Source: Anisakis pegreffii
Lineage: Eukaryota > Nematoda > Chromadorea > Rhabditida > Anisakidae
DNA length: 64,000 nucleotides
Assembly: GCA_035041965.1 (NCBI GenBank)
Contig: JAPYMA010000072.1
Span: forward strand, 44,025 to 108,024
Direction of reading: 5' to 3'
In this document: piece by piece, positions 39,201 to 48,800 of the stretch
Layout: the number at the start of each line of letters is the position of its first letter
How positions within the stretch are numbered: the stretch's first letter is position 1
The notes under the pieces: generated by a model
Database searches by the model: none
What the model was told of the DNA's origin: nothing
The model's input: the letters and a program-made list of their open reading frames with translations, nothing else
Made by a program: the position numbers and the translations under genes

Positions 39201-41040
39201 GAGCGGCAACAACGCCGTAAAATTCGCAACGTTAGCTTCAACCACATCTTTATTCTGTTTTCAGCGGCTTCAAAGCGTTGCGTCCATCGAGTAGATTTGA
39301 TTATTGATTTGTGCGCATTCTATGATCGCATTCCATCCAAAAATCAGGCTTTACAGCGTTGAAAAGTCGAATGATATAATTTAAATGTTCATTTGTTCAG
39401 GTCACAAGGATCGAATTTAAAACTACACCACCAGCAGTTTTCACTTATCCGGACGAATCGACGGCTTCGGAGTCTGCCGAGTGGTGTCCCGGAGAGGATA
39501 TCACTTTCGATCAGTATCAAAAAATCTGTGAAACGTTCGTTGCTGTTCTCATTTATTCATATAAAGCGATTATTTAGTTCAAATGAGTTTCATAATTCGT
39601 TGAGCGATTTAGCAGTATCATAAGGGATACTTTGAAGCAAAGATGCAAATAGCTATCGAATGCAATGTGATCATTTGGGTTGTATGGCTTATATCATCTT
39701 GATTATTGGAGAGCACCTAACAAATTGTTTTTCGTTGTGTAACAACTTTCATTCTTCAGTGAAAAAGAGCTAAGCGAGCAAAAAAGAGTTGAATTGAGCA
39801 AATGGCAGACGTACATGGACCACGGAACCGTCGATTTAAATTCCCTAGGTAGTTTGCTTTTGATTGCTTTATTTCTTGTTATCAAAATCGTCTCACATGT
39901 GACCACGAACTGTTGCATTCCAAAGGATTCTCTGTCATCTTGATGAACCAAGCTGATGTTTCGGCGAATTTGATTCGCAAATTCAGACCTGACTTTTCGC
40001 ACCACGCATTGTTGCAATCGCACTAGGGTAACAAATTTTCTCGAATCACCGAATTCGTCCGATTCTAGTCCCGCTGTTAATCCAGAAAGAACCTGTGCGG
40101 ATGTATGCATCCAAAAATTAGTTCGAAATGTACCTGAGTCGGCTTGTTGTTCACCTGAGGCGCCATAATGCTCTATTTCCGCATTTCGGAATTTCACTTC
40201 CCGTGATAATGATCCACTTAAAAGTTTTTTGAACACAGTTGATCTGGTGTGTCATTGGTTCAAAAAAGTCGGCCTGATTTGCTACTGTGCGGAAAAAACC
40301 AACCTATTAACTATTATCTTCAGAACTGGTTCCCTAAGCTATTATCTGCAGAACCAAATTCCTCGGATGTTGTCATCAGACCAGATGACATATTTTTTGT
40401 AGTGTGATTTGCACTTTTCAGTTTCATTTTTATCGCGTGAAAATTTGCCAACTCAACCTGCAGATTTGTTTCATGCTCAAAGGATGTTAGGAATAAAACC
40501 CATATCATTTTAGTGAGTGCTAATCCAGCCAGTCCAACGGCAACCGATTGTGAACTGGGCGTAACGAGTCGGATCTCCTACGACTCCCCACCAGTGGTTA
40601 TGGTCACCAACAACTTCACCCCGAATAATTTGTAAGTTGTAACTTTTTGATCATTTCCAATCTCTCAAGCGTCTTAATAAACCATCTTATTGGTTATTCG
40701 TCGCAATAATGAATCGCAGCAAAAGTTGATGTATTAAAATGGAATCACGAAATGAAGCAGTTTTACTATTTCTGCTTTGTGAAGATGGCTCAATGCTTTC
40801 GTTATACTGACAATGAGAAGTTTGAATGAAGTTCCTTATGTAAAATGAAAAAAACAAATGAAATTTATCCGTCCAAAAATTTGTTACCTAGTATCATCAG
40901 TCATGCATCTGTATGAGGTTTGTTGATTTTACTTGTGCGAAAGAATTCTAAACTGTGAATTGTTTACAAAGTTGTAATAATTGTTTCATATAGCTGAATG
41001 ATTACTTTTGTGCAGGTCACCACTTATCGCTGGTAAATGA
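17401..41040 (+). CDS. Large Ser/Pro-rich protein, candidate PP1-docking scaffold (21 exons)
   Basis: Exons: 17401-18220, 18485-18656, 18833-18920, 19145-19351, 19532-19733, 19982-20172, 20315-20392, 20602-20728, 21015-21291, 21468-21561, 21944-22100, 36789-37344, 37453-37624, 37933-38109, 38383-38432, 38721-38896, 39103-39230, 39401-39534, 39760-39848, 40514-40631, 41016-41040. Every junction agrees in phase and the total is 1345 codons plus stop, strong evidence for one intact gene. Most of the protein is disordered, rich in Ser, Pro, Glu and Lys, with PxxP stretches, a Gln run and an Asp run. A short motif of type LxxKF recurs. Near the C terminus RIEF (1227-1230), six residues, then VF (1237-1238) has the RVxF-phi-phi spacing of protein phosphatase 1 regulators such as spinophilin. 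The following Tyr-Pro-Asp-Glu recalls phostensin/taperin. The family assignment is tentative. The start at 17401 follows an in-frame stop, but upstream exons cannot be excluded. Confidence 0.75.
18485..18656 (+). CDS. Exon 2 (residues 274-331)
   Basis: Acceptor TTGTAG, donor GTCAGT. The start reads GPGIVQKLRDKF, the first and clearest LxxKF-type helix. It is followed by a basic stretch and an acidic Asp-Glu segment. Confidence 0.75.
18833..18920 (+). CDS. Exon 3 (residues 331-360)
   Basis: Acceptor TTTTTAG and donor GTAAGC are both good. Ser-rich linker. The phase agrees with both neighbours. Confidence 0.75.
19145..19351 (+). CDS. Exon 4 (residues 361-429)
   Basis: Acceptor after TTTTTTAAAG, donor GTATGA. 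Carries SLREKFEVI (about 409-417), a second LxxKF-type helix, after a Pro-rich stretch. Confidence 0.7.
19532..19733 (+). CDS. Exon 5 (residues 430-497)
   Basis: Acceptor GAATTCAG. Donor GTAAAA at 19734 (phase 1) pairs with the acceptor before 19982. An alternative donor at 19718 (GTCAAA, phase 0) would pair with an acceptor before 19984. Confidence 0.7.
19982..20172 (+). CDS. Exon 6 (residues 497-560)
   Basis: Donor GTGAGT is strong. Pro- and Ser-rich with SPPK and SPPDPD segments, possible proline-directed kinase sites. Confidence 0.75.
20315..20392 (+). CDS. Exon 7 (residues 561-586), very Pro-rich
   Basis: A 26-residue exon with 10 Pro, including PPPHYEP, a possible WW- or SH3-type ligand. 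Acceptor TTTCCAG, donor GTAAGT, phase 0 at both ends, so skipping would keep the frame. Confidence 0.75.
20602..20728 (+). CDS. Exon 8 (residues 587-629)
   Basis: Acceptor TATTTCAG, donor GTGAGA. Begins acidic and continues with SPSAPP and SPNS segments. Confidence 0.75.
21015..21291 (+). CDS. Exon 9 (residues 629-721)
   Basis: Acceptor GATTTCAG, donor GTTAGT. Holds HRLLSKF (637-643) and then SDILRLLSSS (669-678), followed by a strongly charged Lys/Glu region that is probably helical. Confidence 0.75.
21468..21561 (+). CDS. Exon 10 (residues 721-752)
   Basis: Acceptor CAATTTCAG, donor GTAGAG. It is needed to bridge the phase between exons 9 and 11, which supports it. Confidence 0.7.
21944..22100 (+). 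CDS. Exon 11 (residues 753-805)
   Basis: Acceptor TCATTCAG, donor GTTAGT. Contains SDILMLLSPTA (784-794), a second copy of the exon 9 motif, so the two exons probably share an ancestor. Confidence 0.75.
23314..23353. repeat. Imperfect TAA trinucleotide run
   Basis: Runs of AATAAT with interruptions inside the long intron. Confidence 0.8.
24271..24309. repeat. Imperfect TAA trinucleotide run
   Basis: AATAAT and TAATAATA with single-base interruptions. Confidence 0.7.
27906..28023. repeat. Small inverted repeat
   Basis: The left arm at 27906-27926 (GGTTTATTTCAACCCCTCAT) is nearly the reverse complement of 28003-28022. Inside it, GAGCTC occurs on both sides of a short centre. No flanking duplication and no coding frame are seen. 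It may be a tiny MITE. Confidence 0.5.
35561..35670 (+). repeat. Imperfect tandem duplication
   Basis: A segment containing ACATACCATTAGTGATGTTT is repeated about 77 bases later as ATATACCATTGGTGATGTTA, each preceded by AATTCAG. Confidence 0.6.
36789..37344 (+). CDS. Exon 12 (residues 805-990), Ser/Pro-rich
   Basis: The second-longest exon. Acceptor CTTTGCAG, donor GTAGTC. Repeated SPPIS, SPPAT and SPPW segments, ending in QPPPIPER. Likely disordered, with many possible SH3 ligands and proline-directed phosphosites. Confidence 0.8.
37453..37624 (+). CDS. Exon 13 (residues 990-1047), Gln run
   Basis: Acceptor TTTTGCAG, donor GTGAAT. Contains KSLTAKFLENK (1008-1018), another LxxKF-type helix, followed by a Gln run coded mainly by CAA and CAG, then an acidic tail. 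Confidence 0.8.
37933..38109 (+). CDS. Exon 14 (residues 1048-1106), Asp run
   Basis: Acceptor GAGTTTAG, donor GTTAGC. Begins with an acidic Asp run followed by VNPFDIWKSR, and ends in TTIEKFSRQ, again an xxKF helix. NPF is a known EH-domain ligand, though this single copy may be chance. Confidence 0.8.
38383..38432 (+). CDS. Exon 15 (residues 1107-1123)
   Basis: Acceptor GAATTTCAG. Donor GTCTTC gives phase 2 and joins to the acceptor at 38720. The other donor, GTACGG at 38446, gives phase 0 and finds no matching acceptor. Confidence 0.55.
38721..38896 (+). CDS. Exon 16 (residues 1123-1182)
   Basis: More hydrophobic than the rest, probably part of a folded domain (VLLEVLTVNIRFRHF, then PEEDVPLLLEAM). 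The acceptor (TTATGAG) and donor (GTTGAT) are weak, so the ends are uncertain, but the phase fits both sides. Confidence 0.6.
39103..39230 (+). CDS. Exon 17 (residues 1182-1224)
   Basis: Acceptor TCAAGCAG, donor GTTAGC. Ends in a basic ERQQRRKIRN segment directly before the RIEF motif of the next exon, as basic residues often precede an RVxF motif. Confidence 0.7.
39401..39534 (+). CDS. Exon 18 (residues 1225-1269), RVxF and phi-phi motif
   Basis: Acceptor TTGTTCAG, donor GTTCGT. Carries RIEF, six residues, VF, then TYPDES. Basic residues come before and acidic residues after, which is typical of PP1 docking segments. Binding itself is inferred. Confidence 0.75.
39760..39848 (+). CDS. Exon 19 (residues 1269-1299)
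   Basis: Acceptor ATTCTTCAG, donor GTAGTT. Charged and probably helical, continuing from YQKICE in exon 18. Confidence 0.75.
40514..40631 (+). CDS. Exon 20 (residues 1299-1338)
   Basis: Acceptor CATTTTAG, donor GTAAGT. Ser/Thr/Pro-rich, with SYDSPPVVMV. Confidence 0.75.
41016..41040 (+). CDS. Exon 21, last seven codons and stop
   Basis: Acceptor TTTGTGCAG, then seven codons and TGA in the frame set by exon 20. Confidence 0.65.
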
Positions 41041-42591
41041 TCTCTATGTGCTGTCGACAGTTCGTCACTAATTTGAAACGGTTATCCTCATCTATAATAA
41101 TTCACAAATTTTCGTTGCTAGTAGCTGAGAACATTGGATTTTTATTCAGTATTCAATATTTTAATCTGTCATATCCGATGGCTCCACTTATGTATTTTAT
41201 CGACCTTTTTTATTTCATTTCCTATGATTAACATTCTCGCATTCAGTTGGCTCTGATCAGTTTTATTCAAATTTTACTATCATTTAATTCACCGTTTTAA
41301 TCAACGTATGAGAATTATGATAGTGAGATTTCCTTGCTGAACGTTATCTTTCATGGTGTCTGCATATTCATAAAATTGCACAATTGCCCCGGTTGTATGA
41401 AATGCATTCACACTGATCCAGTTTTCTCTTCTTTTTATGTTTTTGGTCGTTCACAATCATGCTGAATGTCATTCAAATCATTCCTCTTCTTGGTGTTATT
41501 TTCAGATTTTTCTGTTTAGGTTATTGCGCTTTAAGAATACTTTTTAAGAATAACCTATCAGCTGTACAATTTGAGTTCATACGTTTACGTTCCTTCAATT
41601 AATGTTTATTTTTTCATTTTCACACGGCTAATCAACTCTTAATCATTCTTCTTTGCTGATGCTGCAACGTGCATCATTTAATTTGTATTCCTCTCCTTAA
41701 TCACGATCAAATTTCCACGTGTCATCTTATTCTGTTTTTGATTGTTTGTTTCTGTAACATTGAGTTTCATTGACTATTAATCAGGCCAAACTTTTTACTA
41801 ATTTCGAAACACATTCATTGATTAGATTGATTTCGTCATGAAAAAATTAAAGATAGTGCGACTCAAATGGCTTCTGGCCTGCACATACTACTACTGGTCG
41901 TTAGATTTCTCGTTTCGATTGATTTGCTATAGGAAGACCAAATTTTCATTCTGTTTACATAAACAGTCTCCTAGCACCGTAAAAAGTTTCAATACGCCTG
42001 CTCAGCTCGTTGTATATTTGTCCAAATGGAATGTAATTACTCGCAACATAACAGATTTCTAATTTTTTCGACATTCTTATTGGACTTCATATATGCACTG
42101 AGCTACATCTCTTTTATTAATGTGCACATGGTTATTTATTGTATTATCAATTCAGATTCACTCAAAATCGCCCGTCTCATTTTATTTGCGTTTTTATTTG
42201 GATTATATGGATTACTTCAACGAATGTTTGTTATTTCTTGATAGTTGCAAACCCATTAATCCCGAATTCGGAAAGTGTGCAAATATATGTGCATGTTTAT
42301 ACATAGTGTTGTGTGTTCGATGATAGAATTTGTCGTTTTTTGAATAAATGATCTTAAAGAATGTTGCTCGACTGCCACTGAATGTGAATGTGATTCCTTT
42401 GGGAAACATTCATTCAACGAATATTTACATTAGGTAAAAGGCAAACGCCTCATAGCGAAACCATTCATCTTTAACATTTTACGGAACCATTACAATACTT
42501 TTATAATATTAACTGGAAACGAAAAGTTTGATACTTATGATGATTTGTTATCAGTGTGGGATAAGATTTTTGATTTCCTGATTAGTTTGAA
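41041..42591. other. Gap between two convergent genes
   Basis: It should contain the 3' untranslated regions of both genes. AATAAA occurs at about 42344 on the + strand. I could not assign a poly(A) site to either gene with confidence, and no other gene is seen. Confidence 0.5.
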
Positions 42592-42826
42592 TCAAACTTC
42601 TCCATGACACAATGGACAGTAACGCATGGAGCTGATTTGCTGCTCATAAGCGCGGTGCTTACACGTAGGACACAACCAGAACTGATAATCAAGTAACGGT
42701 CTTCCGCTGACAATACAAGTTGGAAATTTAGTGTCACAATTTGGACACATTTGGCAATAATCGGGTATGTGTGCGTCACATCCAGTGCATTCGACCTGAA
42801 CCAAACGGGTGTCATTTGGTGGATAC
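42592..42826 (-). CDS. WDR35: WDR35 last exon, zinc-binding C terminus and stop
   Basis: Acceptor AATTTCAG, stop TGA at 42592-42594. Several CxxC pairs (CTGC, CPNC, CPTC, CPLC) with a nearby His form the Cys-rich module. [11 protein letters not shown] and CPLCHGEV are family hallmarks. Confidence 0.95.
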
Positions 42827-45800
42827 CTGAAATTGAAAGCGAACCATGAATAAATGCGAATCGAAACAGAAATACCGAACGGTTCTGCTGAGTGAGAGAA
42901 GCTTCCTAAATCTGGATAACATTTAAGTTGTGTTCAAATTCCTTACTTTGTGAATATTGTGAGTGCCAGTTTGCTGTATGCTTCTCTTTCTTGAGGTGTT
43001 ATAGATGGGAGACTTTCGAGTTTGATGAATGCTCGACTGCACACTGAGAACTGTCTTGCTGCGCAGCTGGCCAACGCTGAAAAACAAACATTTTCAGAGG
43101 CTAGTTGGGATATATGTCAGGAATTCACTTCACATCATTTTCCATTAAATACTATATTTCAGCGATTATGTCGTGATTAGATAATCACGAAAAGGAAAAG
43201 AGTTTAAAATACGAAAAGAAAATGATTCATGAATTTACAAAGTTACCATAAGGAGACTGAACAAAGGCAAGATAGGAAATGCGATAAGAAGGGCATCGGA
43301 TATAAGCCATCATAAGGATTATTAATGGAAACGAATAGGAGCAGCATGAGAGTGTGAATATCGAAAGTGAGAGTGGCGAATCATTCATCCCACATTTCTT
43401 GTTCTGTACGGTTTGTCTGTGTCGTTGTGGATTATTGTAAGCCGTGTTACTGGTGGTTGGGTTGTATTTGTTACTAGTGGTTAAGATGACTGATGATATT
43501 CATAGTTAAGGTCACAATATTGATAACAGTTAAGATTAATTCGAAATCAGTAATAAGCAATTGGAAATTTTGAATTTAAGAGATATTATCGCGAGGTGTT
43601 GTTATCATTAATAATGTTATTATTACTGTTAGTATAACACTGTCATCATTATGAATGTTGTTGTTTACGTCGTTATCATTATCGATTATATTTTCCTATG
43701 AATGCTATGGCTATGGTTTAATTACCCAAGTTTGAGATTAAAAGATTAACGACAAGTGCGTATAGTCGTTACAGATTATAATTATGGCTCCTCGGAATAG
43801 TAGGGAAATACTTGCATTGCTTGTTTTTAGTGCTGCTTCAACCCACTCATTGAGAACCAGATGTTCAAAGATTACATTTTATAACTGAGTGAGTCTTCAG
43901 TATTGCTAAGAAGTATTGAAAATGAGCAAGATGCCAAGATCTCTTGTCAAACAGTCGTAACTTAAGCAACAATAAACGATACCAAGTAACGAATAGACTT
44001 CAACTGGCTCCAGGATGTCATCGAAATCTGTTAAATGGAGGGCCGTCTTCATTGAAGCGTCCACATCATCTGGTATAAAGAATCAGTTGATAGGAGATTA
44101 ATTATCTTGGATATCGTTGTAGGACGTTTCAATGCGAGTATTTCGGTTATGTAGCTAATGGTTCCAGGAGGCGCTCTCGTTCGGTTTAAGAATGTCCGAA
44201 ACGGGCGATCCATACAAGGACAGATCATATAAAACTTCTGACATATGAAAAAGTGCCGGCATCAAAATGTTCAACTCTTATGAAAGTATCCGAATGACAT
44301 ATTTTGATTGAATGTTGAATCGAAAGTTAATAATCTATTGCTATGAAATCGCATAAAACGCTATGAAATCACGAATATTCCAATGGCATTGGTACTTTCA
44401 TAAAGCTGATGCTGTGCTAGCATGTAGAAGTGATAAGCCTCAGCTCCACGCCATGCACCGTCAATCAATGAAGTGTCAGCCAGTGATAACGCATTATCTT
44501 CCTCCAGAAGACCTCGCAGAGCCACTTCGGCCTAAATTACTGACGTTAACCGATTGAGGTTAATTTCCACATTCATGCACTACTTGTTTGGATTCAACAA
44601 GATTGTTTTTTATTTTCTGGTGAATTTAAGATTATTTATCATGAATTACTGACTGTTCAGTTCCTAATTAGGATCATGACAATGAGAAACTTTTATTTTC
44701 GGATAATACTATTTGGGATAACGGAATACTGCAATATGCACGGATCTATGGGCGACAATAAGAAATCATGCTCAAACTAGACAGAAATTCATGGAAGGTT
44801 TTGTCGGATCTGAGACGGAATTATTTCAATTCGAAGCTTACACCACTCTTGTTATCAGCATCTTTCGCCACTTCAGCTTTGTTCTGAACATGATACTGCT
44901 CAACAAGAAGTGCTCCCAGCACGTACAACTTCTTCAAACGTAACGGCTGCGCTTGTTTCTTGCGTTCCTCATTGGCAATCTGAAACAGTTTGCAGATGAA
45001 TCTCTCAATTTTCTTACGGACAGCATTTTTTGATGACCAAAATATCGTTAACGAACAAATTTTTTTACTCACGTGTACGATTACAATTCCATTGAAACAC
45101 TGAACTAAACTTAACGCGAACAGTAGTTAAGGAGTGTTCGTTTGTTAATGAATAGCAGGAATCATCAAGTTGCTTTGGGCCGGTTTATGAACACCTCAAG
45201 AAAAATAAGTGGATAACGTTTCATAAAAAAGGTAATGAGCTACTGTTGAAAGCTCGAAATTTGGCATACATCAAACACGATTCGTGCTGCTTCCAGGAAC
45301 TTTCCGGCTCTCCGATACAACTGCACCGCGGCTAATGTCTTTTCGTTACTACCTGAAGAAATCAACTAACCGTCCATAAGACTTTTCGACAAATTGGAAT
45401 TCAATAAAATGATTGGTTTCGATGGCAAGAGTAACTGATGTAATACAGAAGATAATTATCGAATCTCTCATATTCACGGAAACGATCTCGACAAAACTTG
45501 TAAAGAATTTCTGATTCATATGTTCTCCTATTTCAAGTAACCGACCAGTTAACTGTTCAGCATACTTTCCCAGCAGTGCATCAACGTTACGTAAATTATG
45601 TGTTTTCGATAGCTGCACGGCTTTGTCCCATTGATTCAATTGAATGCAAACATCAAGCGCATCGTTCAACATATCACACTGAAATTTCACACTGGAACTG
45701 AATCATAGCTCACAATTGCAAACGATCAAATCAGATTTGCCATAAACATCAGTGCATAGGTTCACAATGAGTAACATTCCTAAAATTCTGAACCAACGAG

Positions 45801-48800
45801 TGAATGCGATGATCGTTCAACATGTCAAATGAAAGATCCAATCATCAATAAAAGTATTTAGTGCAATCATTATATTGGAATCGAACATTTTTCAATCTTA
45901 CTCTTAGATAGCAGTTGACGGCCTGCTCACATAAACCGGCTCCACCGAATATTTCACCGATCATCTGAAATCATTAATGGATTGATAAATCTTCAAGGAA
46001 TGCGAATCCATGCGTTATTGATTGGTGATCAGTGGAAGCTAAAGTATTTGATGAATGTTGCTGAATAAACCGATTATGACCAAAAAGAATCTGCCAGTGA
46101 TCATCTCGCACACTTATTTTTGTTTGAGAACATGACGAAAAAGAGATCAAAATGTTCATTGAGCGAGCAAAGTTTGTGATCCGAGGGAAATTTTGCCGAA
46201 AATTTTATTCATAAACCGTACATCCTTTAATTGTTAACGAAAAAAGAGTGAAATTGGACCTTCAGGAGATCGTGACCATCAGGTAGTTGCTTGGATAGAT
46301 TTCCGAGTTTCTCGTAATTATCGTTCATCAAATAGCATCGAATTAGTTGTTCATAATTTTCACATTTTTCATAATAGAAGGCTGCTTGCATCCTAAAATT
46401 GTTATCACGGCTCTTTCTGGAAGAGATCTTCTCACAAAAATTGAGCTTCTCACAAAATTCACTTTATTGGATAATAGTGAAAGCGTGGTCAATGAAAATG
46501 AATCTAATATCATCCCCAGCATAATCAGGAGACGTAAACGCAATCAGCTTGAGGCATCAGTTCATTTAGGAGAACATGATGAAGACGAACCAGTTCTGAC
46601 GGTCAGCATAATAATCGCCAACATGATTCCAAGCCTGCTTCAGAAGCTGATCGTCGCCGGGCCCTGAGCTTCGTTGAACGATCTCCATAATCCGAAACCA
46701 ATCGTTCATCTTACGACGCATTGCAATCGCCAAATCTCGACGATCACGCTCCATATAGATCTTTTCCGCCTCGTCCAAACGACCGAGGAAAACTGCGATT
46801 TCAGCACGTTTGAAGTCTTCTTGCTATGACAGTAAAACATAATGAATTTATCGGGCGTATTAAGCAAGGAATTACTGATGAAGTGATATCAAAGTGGCGC
46901 TGAAAGTAATATGCAAAACAGGAATGTGTATTTTAAGAGGGATCCGTATTATTTTGTACCTAATTAGGAAATCCCAAATCTAGTAGATGAGAGAAACTTG
47001 AGCTTCGGAATTGTTCGAAGAGGTTCATAAAGTTGTAAGCCTCATATCAAAGATCACATAGTAGTGCGCCTTCCACTGGAACTTAAGAAGGTGCAGTGCT
47101 AGATACCTGGATACCGTTGATACGTTTAATCAGCTGAATTCCAGCGTAGTCCTTGAGCATCACGTATGCATGTTCAGCAGTTGCTGTATCCAGACGACTC
47201 AACGCCACCTCAGCCAGCAAGGACCACAACTTGGGATGACTGTTCTTCTCGATGAATGCTGTAGCTTCTTGAATTTTCATCTTCTCCAGAAGATTCTTTG
47301 CATCTCTCAACGACTGAAACCGAAGTTGATATGTGCTCAACCACTACGATAGTGGCGATTTAAAATAACAACCGCAGGGAATCATGGAAGGGAAAGGAGT
47401 AATTTTTGGTTTGAGGTAGGTTATTTCATGTCACAAAAGTGGTAATTTTGATTCAAGCAAGATAAAAACAAGAACCTTGATTTCTACGTCGACGATATAG
47501 GATTTATCTGGATTCTCAGGACTTTTCATGATCTCATCCAGAAGTACAGTTCGTACAGTGAGATTATGAAATGAACACAAATATCCACTGTTGACGATCG
47601 GTTCTTCACACTCCGTATTTCTCACCACATACATTCGTGTTTTCTCCATTACTGCGATTGTATCGTCTTTCTCCTTCAAATATCCCAGAGAGTAATTTAT
47701 GTCATTGATTCAACCGTACTGGTTCTAATTATAACCCCATGTTCGGTATTTTACTGACGGTATTAATAGCAATATTTACCATGGCAACGATAGCAGCAGT
47801 GATAACGATAGTGATACTAGCAGCATCAATTGTGACAATAATAAAGTTGATAGTGAAAAGAAAAACAAAATCGGAAATAATATAGAACGCGATACCGCAT
47901 CCCACTTAATACACCAAACATCCTTTCGATCGAAGTTCATCATTTTAGTTGAAGTTTCACTGATTTCAAACAGTTGCATTCCTTGCGACGTTAGAACAGC
48001 CAATCTTGTTCCATTGCAGTTCAGTTCCATTCGTTCAACTCGACATCCTAACAGGAATGTATTCTTTAGGATGATCTGAGGTAACGAATATCGTTGAACT
48101 GAACCGGATTCTCGACACTGAAAAGAGTCAGTTCACAAACGCAAAACTTCGGAGCACAGGCCCATTTGGAACGAAGTAATTGTTATGAAACGATCTGTAG
48201 TTTACTCGAGCATTTTTACATCCAAAGAATCGGTGAAGAACATGCAGCGGTAGAAATTTGATACTCTGCGTGAAACGAAATTGTATAAAAGCGCTTGCAA
48301 TGCAAATGGGTTGAGACAATGGTTCAGTCAGATGCAGTTGTTACGACGGAAGTGAGAATAAGTTCGGAAAACTTACTATTAAGAAGAATTTTTCGGTAAT
48401 GCTCACTGCGCAGATCAAGTCGTCTTGGCGCTGAAATCAGAGTGAATTCAGAATACGAGAATTTAGCGACTAGCAAATGAAAATGGTGATCGCTTCCCCC
48501 ACTCAACCTAATAGTGGCGATCGAATGGATTATATGAAGCAGAAGGCTTTTCAGACGTCCGAACTATAAAACGGTCGGTGAAGTTACGTCGTCAATAATC
48601 TTGAGTAAAGAGAAAAAGTTGTTTAAGACATCAATCACTTCAATAGTCAACTTTTCACGTGTTGGGGCGACTGAAGTTCCACTGAATACCTTCAAACTGT
48701 AAATAAAAGTAGAATTTACACCTTCTTACATGTGGTTTTCGCTGAAGAGCAGCAAGTTTAGTGGCATCTTTAGCACTGTTGTCGTCAATGTGATATATTC

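Noticed and set aside
39703..40236. 177-codon open frame on the minus strand
   Set aside because: It overlaps exon 19 of the + strand gene, which fits by splice site and phase. The minus frame resembles nothing known.
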